A DNA stretch of 23,714 bases from Paramecium sonneborni (lineage: Eukaryota; Ciliophora; Oligohymenophorea; Peniculida; Parameciidae): the NCBI GenBank assembly GCA_905182985.1, contig CAJJDN010000296.1, forward strand, positions 4,740 through 28,453, in the 5' to 3' direction. A program made the position numbers and the translations under genes. How positions within the stretch are numbered: position 1 is the first letter of the stretch; each line of letters starts with the position of its first letter. The notes beneath the pieces are model-generated. The model searched no databases, was not told the DNA's origin, and saw only the letters and a program-made list of their open reading frames with translations. This document shows positions 1 through 10,035 of this stretch, piece by piece.

Positions 1-452
1 ATTAGATTATAATATATACTGTATCAGGCTCATCATATTTAAACAATAGTCTTTTGTTTATTAATTATTTTAATATGTTATCTCAAATAATTAGAATCGA
101 TAAATAGATCACACATTAAAAACTCTTCAGAAATATCTTTTTTTGGCATGTAAAAATACATATAAATTTTAGTAATTATACTCATATACTTTTTCACCTT
201 CATCGTTTGTGATTTTAATTTCAAATCCAAATGATACTATATTTGATTTCATTATTTTTAATATTTATTTACTTATTGTTTTAAATTTTATTCTACTCTA
301 ACTTTTTGTATATAACTCATCATTACTATATTAAGAAATGAATATTAATAACTTTTTAAACAAAAAATAATAGATTATATATTATATTTTGTAGTGTAAA
401 ATGTATTATTCGAATTAAATATTAATTTATATAAAAATTACTTGATTAAAAT
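1..452. other. AT-rich stretch without a recognised gene
   Basis: No frame on either strand holds a stretch with convincing protein character. The DNA is made of A/T runs and scattered TGA in all frames. It precedes the apparent ATG of the first relic at 453 and would include its former promoter. No telomeric repeat (C4A2 or C3A3 type) is seen at the left edge. Confidence 0.5.
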
Positions 453-2332
453 ATGCATAAACATAATATGCATAGTTTATCTGCTCATAGAAAAATTATT
501 TCATCCTCTATAAAACTTTCAGTTAGCAGAATATCTAGTGCTCAACCAAACTATAAGCTTCTTAATTAAAGTCCCTTAGAATTTTTCTTAAAAATCAAAT
601 ATACCATTAAAAATAATTGAAAAATATTTTGAAGAAGCTTTCTTATTCAACAATAATTGATAAGTTGTTTCTTCTTTACAAAATGTTTCTAGAGAGGTTA
701 AAAAATATTTATAATATTAATACAATTTAATAAAAGTTTAAGAACTTAATAAACCTTATTAAAATTAAGATAAGGATAATAAGTTATTGTTTCGTATCAA
801 ACTATCATTAAAGTTTTGTTTGATAAAAATAATAATAAGATAATTTAAATGTTAACAAACATCCAAAACATCATTTTAGATTTGATTTATTAATTAAATG
901 CATAGAAATATTGAATGAATTAGTGAATAATATATTAAAAGTAATAGATGATAAAGCAATTGTTATTTTTTTGAATAAATTTGGAAAGGATTAGTAATAA
1001 TTGTAGATTTGAATACATAATGGTAATAAGATCATTTTCAATCTGTTGTTGATATCTTAATAGAAAGCTATAAGGAAAGATTAGAAAAAATGAAAAATGA
1101 TTATAAATAATAAGAAGAAAAATATCAAATGTAATTAAGAGGCTATTAATTAAAACTTACAATTGAATAAAAGATGAAAGCTTAATTAAGAGAAGAGAAT
1201 TATAAAATTTGTTAGTAATATATTCATTTAGAGGACCAAATGAATGAATTTAATAATAATGAACATGCTAAAGGAGATCTTTAAAATATTAATCTAAAAT
1301 TACATGAAATAGATTTAAATTTTATAAGATTCAATAAAGATATATATGAATCTCATTAACAAGCAGTAATTAGCTAAGTTATTAACTGTTAAACCAAATT
1401 TACCAAAATCATTTATACAATAAAAATATGAAAATTTAAACATATACAATAGAGAATAAAAACCTTTTGTTGAATTAATGATCAATCAATTGATTTTTGT
1501 TTTTTAAAATCTTATAACTTATCCTTCATAATCAGCAATTGAACTATATACAATATGGATACATATAGATGAATAGCAATTTGTTAGTACTCGTATAGAA
1601 TTATTGAATAAATTGAATCAAAATAATAATAAAGATTTTTATATTAGTGTATGTCAATAATTATTATGAATTAATATTAAATTTCCTTCATCTCATAAGG
1701 TCAAGAACCATTAAAATATATTAAAATAATTGAACTTTAATAAACATCATCAAATTAAAATTAAGCAAGAAAATAGCTTATTTATTAAATCATCTAATGT
1801 AATTGATTTTGAAATAGATATTAATTTAACAAAGTAATGTAATTAAATTATATAACTATAGTTATTAAACTATTCTACCTTAATAACTTTAAGAATACAT
1901 AGATAGTCAACTAATATGAAATTAATTGAAATTACAAATTAAACTATTGCATTCCTCGAGTAATAAGAAATATTAAAATGGAATTCATTAACTAAATTTT
2001 ATCTAAACAATTTAAATAAATTTACATATCGTTTAGATTATATTGAACAATTTTACAATGTAGATCTATTTTTAGTATTTTATTTATTTCATCATTAGAT
2101 TTGGTAGTTGATAATTATTCGTTAAAGATTTATAATAAATAAAAAATAAGATGAAATAATATGATAGAAGTTAAATTATATATAGACTAGATGTTGAAAA
2201 ACGCCAACTAATGAATTATAATTAGTTTAATCTAATTCTCCTACTTCTAAAAAAGCATAGGTAAAATAGAAATATAGCCCTCAATTAAAAAAACAAGGAC
2301 CAATTTAATCTGAAACATCTCGTAAGAAATGA
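453..2332 (+). pseudogene. Decayed coiled-coil protein gene
   Basis: The ATG at 453 opens a frame starting MHKHNMHSLSAHRKIISSS, typical of a ciliate Ser/Lys-rich N-terminus. The protein-like reading then moves between frames near 595, near 1006 and near 1375-1382. In-frame TGA codons lie at 658, 1667, 2162 and 2195, and a final TGA is at 2330-2332. The segment 1021-1375 is a strong heptad-like coiled coil rich in Glu, Lys and Gln (for example SYKERLEKMKNDYKQQEEKY). The C-terminus is basic and ends SETSRKK. TAA and TAG are frequent and fall where glutamine is expected. No catalytic motif was seen and the family is not recognised. With at least three frameshifts and four internal TGA codons it cannot encode the ancestral protein. 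Some TGA codons could in principle lie in undetected short introns, such as a GTAGTT...TAAAG segment near 2105. Confidence 0.6.
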
Positions 2333-2439
2333 TTGATTTTATTTATTTTCTAAGAATATCAATTAAAATAATAATATAGATAATATAAATGAAATAAAGT
2401 CTAATAAAAGAAAAACCACCACAATATCATAATAATTAA

Positions 2440-3480
2440 ATGTCAGATGTGCTAAAATATTTATTAAACTCTGATAGTAGAATAACTAATCAATCAATTA
2501 AGTTACCTCCATTATCCATAATAGATACAATATAATATAATTAATAATTATTATTTACGATAAAGAATTCATCTAACAATAAAAGATCAAGAATTTATTC
2601 ATTTAATTAAGATAGCACCTATTAAGGAACATCTAGAATTGATTTAACATAATAAATTGAAAATGGAGAATATACACATAAGGAATTAGGTTCATAATCA
2701 AATGTAAAATATCCAAAATTGAAGATGCCTGAATAGAGTGAGAGATCAATAGATTGAAGTCCTTCCTTCTAATCAAATAAAACATCCAAGGTAATACAAA
2801 AATGAATAGAAGTTTAAATATCCTTCAATGTTACACTCAATCAGATGATAAACAGAATATTCTCAACTAATATCTTGAGGATAATAGTTAACAATTTAAT
2901 GAACTTATATAAAAGAAAGATCTAGAGAAATTGATATCCTTTTTAAATTATCCAATCTAGTATTCATAAGAACTTAATCTAACTTTTATCTATATAATCT
3001 AATTAGTTAATTAAATTATTTAGTGACTTGCTTTTTTTGTAGATTTTTCGAGCATTCCTGTTTATTATTTATACAAATGTTTATAATATCCATTTATGCC
3101 AATTAATTTTTTGGAACTAAAATTTGATCTTTTATAAATTGATATTAAAAAATTATTTAGAACGAAATGATATTAGAAAAATCAATTTTAATTTATTTTT
3201 CTTATTTCCAATATTCATTAAAATTGTTCAGTTTGCTTTAACTCCTGGTTAAATATTTGATAGAATTAAGAAGAGAAGAATAGAAAAATTTTCTTATTTC
3301 TTCTGTAATAGCTAAAAGGTGAATTTTTTTTGTTAATCTCTTAAAACAATCAATTGTATTGTATTAGAATTATTTAGTAAGGAAGCCAAATATTCAACTA
3401 ATAAAATTCTACCTTTGTATCGTTAATCAAAGATTATATATATAAATAAAACTCTTGACCTTTCTTTCAACTATATTTGA
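2440..3480 (+). pseudogene. Decayed gene of unknown function with an intact 105-codon 5' ORF
   Basis: An ATG at 2440 starts a clean frame of 105 codons ending at TGA 2755-2757. It is a polar, Ser/Asn/Gln-rich protein beginning MSDVLKYLLNSDSRI. Protein-like reading resumes in another frame at 2802 (MNRSLNILQCYTQSDDKQN), runs through a Glu/Lys segment to TGA 3024-3026, and continues in a third frame from about 3016 to TGA 3478-3480. That last part contains LTPGQIFDRIKKRRIEKF and hydrophobic stretches. The order and spacing suggest one gene of about 340 codons broken by one TGA and two indels. The first 105 codons could also be a small gene on their own. No known domain was recognised. It follows the 453-2332 relic by about 100 bases on the same strand, as expected in a compact ciliate genome. 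Confidence 0.45.
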
Positions 3481-4124
3481 ATTAGTAAAATAACTTGAAT
3501 AATAAAGCTATAGTAAATTTAGTAATGAAAGTCTTTATTATAATAAGATTATCTTATATTAAATAAATTTTTGTTAATTCTCTTCTTATACTAAAAAATG
3601 CTTGAAAAGATTAAAGTAATTGTTCTCTATAATTTTATGTTTCAAATCAAGCATGCATAATTTAAAGAAGGACAATCGAACAATTGTAAATGATTCTTAA
3701 AACTTTAAAATTGCAATTAATACAATAAAAAGAAAACTCTAAGGAATAGGAAAAAAGAACAATAATTATAAACAGAGATTTGAAATAGGAAACAAATTAG
3801 TCAATTACAATATATAATGGTGTTTTATAAACAAAGGTAAAGAAAATTAAATAAAACAAAGTCATAATAAAATAAATTATAAAGAAAAAAACTTGTATGA
3901 GGTATTGTAAAATTTAATCTTTTGAATAAAAAGAATTAATTCATAAAAAATTTCGAAGTTCTTGATGAACATTTGAAAGTAAAATAAAATTTTTCCAACA
4001 TAGGGAATGAAGGATTTTAATTAAGCTGATAAACTATTTTAAATAAATTAAAATGAAAAACAACAAAAGTAAAAAGATTATGATAATGAAAAAGATGATG
4101 ATGATAAATTTTAATTATAAAAAG
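3481..4124 (+). pseudogene. Lys/Gln-rich coding debris upstream of the TPR relic
   Basis: Several short frames have ciliate protein character but none is longer than about 50 codons. One is at 3597 onward (MLEKIKVIVLYNFMF), and one at about 3925-4026 includes NFEVLDEHLKVKQNF and then TGA. An acidic stretch at 4082-4124 (DNEKDDDDKFQLQK) ends in the same codon phase as every TPR exon downstream. This is most simply the N-terminal part of the TPR gene with several indels, but the debris could include a second gene. No motif was recognised. Confidence 0.35.
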
Positions 4125-5329
4125 GGAAATAGAAAAATGATTAATGAAGCTGAAACACTTTTAGATTAAAATAGAAATGAAGAAGTATTACAATATATTA
4201 ATTATGCTATTAATAGTAATCCTGATGAAGATATATATTATGCAATTAGAGGTAAATTAAAAAAATGAATAATAAAGCTCAAATACTTTTAAATTTAAAT
4301 AGAAATGAAGAAGCATTAGAATTTTTTCATTATGCTATTAATAGAAATCCTAATAATGATGACTATTATGTCTTGAAAGGTAAACTGAAATTAATAATTA
4401 AAGCTCATAAACTTATATAAATGAATCGAAATGAAGAAGCATTAGAATATATAGATCATGCTATGAATAGAATCCTTATAATATTGTCTATTATAAATTC
4501 AAATGTAAAAGCAAAAATATTAAATAAAGCTCATGTATTAATGCTAATGAATAAAAAACGAACAAGCATGAGAATATATTGATTATTCTATTAATAGAAA
4601 TCCTGATGAAGCTTATTATTATTCTTTAAAAGGTAAATTTGAAAATAATAACGATATCCCATACACTTAAGTAAATGAATAGAAATGAAGAAGCATTAAA
4701 ATTTTTTGAATATGCTGTTAATAGAAATCCTGATAGTGAGAACTATTATGTAATGAAAGGTAAATTGAAAATAATAACATAAAGCTTATATGCTAATATA
4801 AATGAATCGAAATGAAGAATCATTAAAAGATATTGATCATATCATTAAAAGAAATCCTGATATTGATAGATATTAAGCACTCAAAGGTAATTTTAAGATA
4901 ATAAATTAAGCTCATTCACTAATGTTAATTAGTAGAAACGAATAGGCATTAGAATATATAGATTATGCTCTTAATAGAAATCCTGATAATGATTAATATT
5001 AAGTAAACAAAGGTAATTTAAAAAATTATTAAAATGCTCGTACACTTATATAAATGAATTGAAATGAAGAAGCATTAGTACTTAATAGAAATGAAGTTAA
5101 TTATTACTCATAAAATAGTAAACCAAAAAATGCATTAGATTGTTTATCTTTAGCATTTTTGACAAAGAATGAAGATACTGATTTTTTAACTAATTAACCG
5201 AATTCATAGTTTTTTAATCAAATATAAAATCTTCATTTTAGTGCAACATTGGTGAATTAGCATTTAATAACCCCTCTTTATTTTAATCCTTCCAAAATAA
5301 TTCAAACTGATAATAAAATTTTTATTTGA
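4125..5329 (+). pseudogene. Decayed TPR-repeat protein gene with one intron per repeat
   Basis: Eight tetratricopeptide (TPR) units are visible, with core NRNEEALEYIDHAINRNP followed by a Tyr-Tyr/Lys spacer. TPR proteins are helical scaffolds for protein-protein binding. Seven units each fill an exon of 101-103 nt (34 codons when intact) separated by 24-26-nt introns, always in phase 1 (G|CT of an Ala codon). Unit 8 is shortened and leads to a C-terminal tail of about 65 residues ending at TGA 5327-5329. Lesions are a 1-nt deletion in unit 3, a 1-nt insertion and a Leu-to-TGA change in unit 4, loss of the 3' splice site before unit 5, AG to TG at the end of the intron before unit 8, and a TGA for Arg in unit 8. 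The 5' splice site before unit 1 reads GG instead of GT. The unit and intron assignments are read directly; the TPR family call is by consensus residues. Confidence 0.72.
4150..5133 (+). repeat. Tandem exon array: one TPR per 102-nt exon, period 126-128 nt
   Basis: Exon units are 4150-4251, 4278-4379, 4404-4504, 4530-4632, about 4658-4759, 4785-4886, 4911-5012, and a truncated unit from 5037. Intact units are exactly 102 nt (34 codons); the 101- and 103-nt ones carry single-base indels. Introns are 4252-4277 (26 nt), 4380-4403 (24), 4505-4529 (25), about 4633-4657 (25, 3' site lost), 4760-4784 (25), 4887-4910 (24) and 5013-5036 (24, 3' site mutated). All begin GTAA, and the well-preserved ones end AAG before CT. 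Intron length varies while exon length does not, which argues they are introns rather than coding linker. Confidence 0.75.
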
Positions 5330-5381
5330 ATCTTATTATTTATACTGATATTTAATCGAGAAAAAAATATTTAAGTGTGAA

Positions 5382-6703
5382 AAATGTTATTATTAAGGGA
5401 TTCTGTTTTGCTTGGTTCAAATTAGGGTTTTCTTTTTGCAACTTGTCTCTATAATCATTAGATTAATTAAATGGTTAATAAATTTTTTTGATATACTTAT
5501 TTAGCTAGACTATGATTTCAAAAATAATTTAGATTTTCAAAGAAATAATCATCAAAACAATTATTTTAATCAAGAATCAATCTGCAAATAATTAAATATT
5601 TATAAGATTAGAACATAAAAATTTAATTGATATATTTTAATGTAAATGATAAAGTTGCTAATAGTTATAATGATTCTGAATATAATATTATGATTACATT
5701 AAGTGGTAGTGCAAGTTAAGCAAAAGTTACAAATTTAGCAAAGTTATAAAAGTTGCGAAATAATCAGTTTAAGGAATGTTGTTGAGTGTGTTTATGATAT
5801 TTTTAAATCAAGTTACAAGTTGAGTTTTCTAACAAATCAATAAAAGCTTTGTAGACATATGAAGATTGAATGGTTCACTTAAATTTGATTTTTGGAAATT
5901 AATTCAAATATAATTTATTGAATATAAAAAGGGGATTTTTTAATAATCAAAAAGAATGTCTGAATTATGAAGAATAGGATTATAATTTTGCATTATAAAG
6001 AGGTCAATATTTTAAACTTAATGATTTGTTGCACTATAATAGTTTTTGTGATGAATTTATTTATAAGTGATAGAAAATCCAAATTAATATTAAATTATAG
6101 AAACGACAGTATTTTAATTAAATAAATATATTGTTAAAATACTTAATGCAAAAAAATTTAGTTGTAAAAATCCTAGAGATCACTACTGAATGTTAATTTA
6201 GATACTAAAACAAAAGGAATCAACACAACACAAACTCTGGATAGAAGCAATTTAATTGTTTTAGGAAAACGATAATTTAAGGAAGAAAGGAAAATTTGCC
6301 TAAAATTCCTTCATTTGATAATCTATAACCTAGGACTTTTCATAAGCAAGACTTTGATCTACTTCATATCTTTTATGAATATCATCAGCAACAAAAAAGT
6401 AATAAGAATAGTCTCCTTAAAGAATAATAACAATTAAGTAATATATAATTGAGTCTTAGTTCTCTGAGTTTTAGAAATAATATTCAAAGTAAAGATAAAA
6501 TTCAACAATTTATTAGCTAATTGAATGAAATTACAGAACTTAATAAAAAAGATCTTTATTTAAGAATGTATAATTAAATAAATTGTATCTTTAAGAAATA
6601 AGATCGAATCATCATCCTCAAGCTAAATTTCACTAAGAACAAAGTATATTTATCTTAATACAATTATTAGTTATGTTAGTGCACTAATGAAATTGGCTTA
6701 TGA
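5382..6703 (+). pseudogene. Decayed gene with a PH-like domain
   Basis: A frame opening at ATG 5382 (MLLLRDSVLLGSNQGFLFA) has protein character but several TGA codons. After a gap, frame A at about 6061-6318 reads KYIVKILNAKKFSCKNPRDHY, a TGA, and then KLWIEAIQLFQENDNL. This strand-rich stretch followed by a helix with Trp-Ile-x-Ala-Ile is typical of the end of a pleckstrin-homology domain, which binds membrane phosphoinositides or proteins. The next frame (6302-6703) is polar, with a Gln/Ser-rich linker and DKIQQFISQLNEITELNKKD, ending at TGA 6701-6703. At least two frameshifts and multiple TGA codons are needed to connect the parts. The PH assignment rests only on the C-terminal helix signature and is tentative; gene borders are approximate. 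Confidence 0.45.
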
Positions 6704-7258
6704 TTGTAAATGAGCCTAGTTTAGTTATAAGATTATGACACTTATAAATAATTTTATAAATTTATGAAAAAAAATTAATATCAAAACAAGGTAGCATAAG
6801 ATATTTCTGCCATAATGCACCAACAATTGAATCAGAATGTTTATGTTGTAATAAAATTCACATACTGATGAACTTTTATTACGTATTTATAAAGAATGTT
6901 TCAAAGGGTTCATAACAAGAGTAATAATGTTTTAATGAATAAATTACAATTAGTTGTTATAATTTTGTATACTTTGTTCTTATTTATTTTTTCTTTCTTT
7001 TCTCTTGAAATTTACCATCTCTTTTTATCTTATTTTGTTTGCTATATATCTCATATAATCTGCCATATTGGCAGCACATTTCTTTCCCTAATTTGTCTCG
7101 AATAATATTCAACTATTCCTTTTATCAAGTGCCTTAACCTATTCTTCTCTTTTTATACTGACCCCTCCCTATGATCTTTCAAATGTTTTGTATTCATATA
7201 TTATCCTTAGTGTAAAATCTATTAAACTCTATTAAATCTCCACTAGTTAAAATAGCAT
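6704..7258 (-). pseudogene. Possible minus-strand relic, Lys/Gln/Glu-rich
   Basis: Read on the minus strand from an ATG at 7258-7256, the sequence gives soluble-protein character (MLFQLVEIQQSLIDF, later NMADYMRYIANKIRQKEM and KRKERKNKQEQS). It has a TGA near 7112, and the reading dissolves towards 6750. The plus strand of the same segment gives a run of Phe/Leu/Ile/Ser that looks like the antisense of a charged protein, although a plus-strand hydrophobic peptide at 6896-7105 is also formally open. No family is recognised. If real, it is the only minus-strand gene in the left 19 kb. Confidence 0.3.
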
Positions 7259-8535
7259 TAATTAGTTATTTTCTTTATCCTGTTGGTTTTTGTTCTAGCG
7301 CAATAATATTTTACAATAACATTGAAATTAATGAATTAACTTTCTTTCTTGATCCTTCTATTCACGAGTTTCTTTTAAAACAAAAATAATATGGCTTTTA
7401 TGATGTATCCAATACTCATCCTATGATGGAAGGATATAATTAGGGATGTGATTTTGATAATAATTCATCAAATCTTCCTTTATATTTATTTAATTAATTA
7501 TATTTTTTATTTAGAAAATGCTTTAAATTGATGAATTTTCTAATTTGCTACAATTTTATTAAATTGAGCTTAATTGATTTTTGAGATCTAAAACTTATTC
7601 TTAAAATGATTAGATATCGATTTTAAATAAATAATGAATTAGATTGAGATTTACCTTTTTATTCTTTAACTTATCTGATTCCTCTTTTACATTTTTTTTT
7701 AAACTATTCTACTATATTTTAATTTATTATTTAATTGATTAAAAGATTTCACTTTAAGTAAGTTTATTTAATAATGAAAATAGTTATATGATCGGCAATA
7801 ATTTATTTTAAAATGCAATCTTGTTTGTAATCATTTACTTGTTTTAGATTTTAAATTTTGAATTCTATTTCATCAGCTTTTTCTTTCGTTTTAAAAATCT
7901 TTTTGTATATCACTTTTTAATTTTACTTCTTAATTTTAAAGATAATTTTTTATTAATTATATAAGCTTATAATTTTTCTAATGCCATAGCCTTAAATGAT
8001 TATAATCTATTTTTTTTGCAAGACATATGAAGTCACTAAATTTAACCTATTCAAGTATTATAAAATATTTATATGCTATTAAATATTAATATTAAATGCC
8101 TTTAAATATTTGGACATGCAATAATAATTTTAATTAAATTTAATCATTTTAGTCCTTGGGATAATAAAAATTATATCAAAATAAGAAATTTATATTTATG
8201 TTTATCATATCCTTGCATTATTCATTTCAATTCCCTCTGAACAAGCAAATTATTTTTTTATATCATATTAAAATCAAAAATAAGAATTTTAAAGAAGTTT
8301 TGAGAATAGTCCTTATTAAATTAGATTAGTTTTCAAAATTACAACAATGGGATTTTTCAACATGAACAGGAAATTCTACGTTATATTAAAAGACTTACAA
8401 ATATACAAGGTGATTCATTCACCTTCTACCAAAATCTTTGTTTTATTTATTTATCAAAGATTATTTAATTTTTTTTATTCATTTATCTTTTCAATAAAAT
8501 TGAAAATTAACAATGATCACATTATATTTACTTGA
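7201..8535 (+). pseudogene. Decayed polytopic membrane protein, related to the C-terminus of the intact gene
   Basis: The frame beginning at the line start 7201 is membrane-protein-like to about 7760 and again to TGA 8533-8535, with in-frame TGA at 7582, 7645 and 7789. From 7300 it reads NNIEINELTFFLDPSIHEFL, then a Tyr/Met-rich loop, Gly-Cys-Asp, an Asn/Ser loop and LPLYLFNQLYFLF. The intact gene has a matching order at residues 1040-1120: NNFYFLNVKFPFNVEAFL, a loop with Gly-Cys-Asp, then INNAQVPFLFIL. This makes the relic a likely distant paralogue of that C-terminal membrane domain. A 26-nt GTAAG...ATAG segment near 7757-7782 looks like an intron; removing it moves to a second frame that is also hydrophobic. 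No cysteine-rich ectodomain was found upstream, so that part is lost or never existed. Confidence 0.5.
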
Positions 8536-8825
8536 TAAAAACTGGGATCATAAGTGATGTTTAAAGCAGTCAAGATAAAGGGTTTGTTGTGCATGATTCA
8601 TGTCTTGAAATGTTTTTATTTTTATTTTTATTGATTGGATTTGATTAGAAAGTATGTTTCTCTTGATATATAAAATATAAATACTGTGAATTAAATTACT
8701 ATCGTACAATAACTATCTCAATAACTATTGTTTATGATTAGTTTATCACTTGACTCTTAGAAAATACAATATAATTAATTATTTATAAATTGATTTGCAT
8801 ATTAATTTGATTAAACCTTAATATA

Positions 8826-9500
8826 ATGACAACTGTTTTATTAGCAACTCTTTAAGGTATGGCCTTAAAAAGCTGTAATTCAAGAATCTTGGTATACTCA
8901 TAAGTTTGCCAATTAAGATCTAGCTATACTGTGATTTTGTATGGAAATGTAAAGTGTGATTCATATGATTTGGGAAGAGTAATTTTTAATTTTGTTCAGA
9001 TAAATTATTGGTAATCTCTTTTAGATATTATTTATATAATAATTTATATAGCTTATGATTATCATGATGAATCTAATGGTGATGCTGAAAAGATGAGAAT
9101 ACCTTTGGATAACAATATCAATATTATCATGCAATAATTAAAGAGAACAAATGGCTTATAAATTGGAATGGATAATATTGAAATTAAATATTTTTTATAA
9201 CCTTGTTCCAATTAGATCAAATTAAAAAAATAATATTATTTATTGATTGCGGGCAATTTTTTAGAAGGAAATAAATTGAACAAACTCTCATAATATGAAC
9301 TTTAAGTCTCCATCATTTTAGTAGCAGCGTAAGTAATTAATCAAAATCAATAAATTCAAAGTTTATAATTTTCAAATTCTGTAAATAAAGGTTTGTTTAT
9401 TATAGAGTTCTAATCTGATACCCCCTTCTTTATGAACACCCATAATAAAAATAAAATTTTATTTAAGTAAAATAAATATTTATTTTTACAATTACAATGA
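8826..9500 (+). pseudogene. 224-codon open frame with NTR/TIMP-like pattern, probably the 5' part of a dead gene
   Basis: ATG 8826 to TGA 9498-9500 is open under the ciliate code. It begins MTTVLLATLQGMALKSC, and its cysteines sit near residues 17, 27 and 44. A later stretch reads IEIKYFLQPCSNQIKLKKQY followed by YLLIAG. An early Cys pair, then strands, then Cys-x-x-x-x-L-x-K-x-x-Y-x-L-x-x-G resembles the NTR fold of netrins and TIMPs, a secreted OB-like domain. The resemblance is by pattern only. The N-terminal hydrophobic segment is weak for a signal peptide. The frame happens to stay open after the TGA as far as 10074, but that part has poor protein character (see rejected items). Ancestral-looking sequence resumes in another frame at 10036. 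The ORF could be a real small gene, but its context suggests a relic. Confidence 0.4.
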
Positions 9501-10035
9501 TCACTTCGCCATTCAGAATTCTTTACTTCAACAATTTTCTAAGTTGATTCCCTTCCAAACATAATAAAATTAAGGCGTTATAGTAAATATTCTAAATTTA
9601 ATGTAAAAAGCAGTTCAAATAGATAATTTAATAGATAATAATAATTAATAATATAACAATTCAAAAAGAATGTAAATTTAATCTAACAGGAATATAATGT
9701 GAATTTATTGAATAATCGAAATATGGTGGCCTATCCAATATTCATGAGGGTGCAATAAAAATAAGGCGGTAATTACAGTGAAGTTTCCATTTTAATGGTA
9801 TTGTGTAAATTTATCAAATTATCATGTATTAATTTGAGTAATCTTTTTAAACTGCTATCATTCTACTAGTCTTTTTCGTGTGGGTTTGATTATTTCACCT
9901 TACATTTGGATACTTATACTTGCTATAAGATATATTCATTCTTTGAATATTTCGACTCTATTAAATATACTAATTTTACAACTGAAATAATAGCACTAAA
10001 GAATATTTATAATTATACACAATATAACCGTTTTG

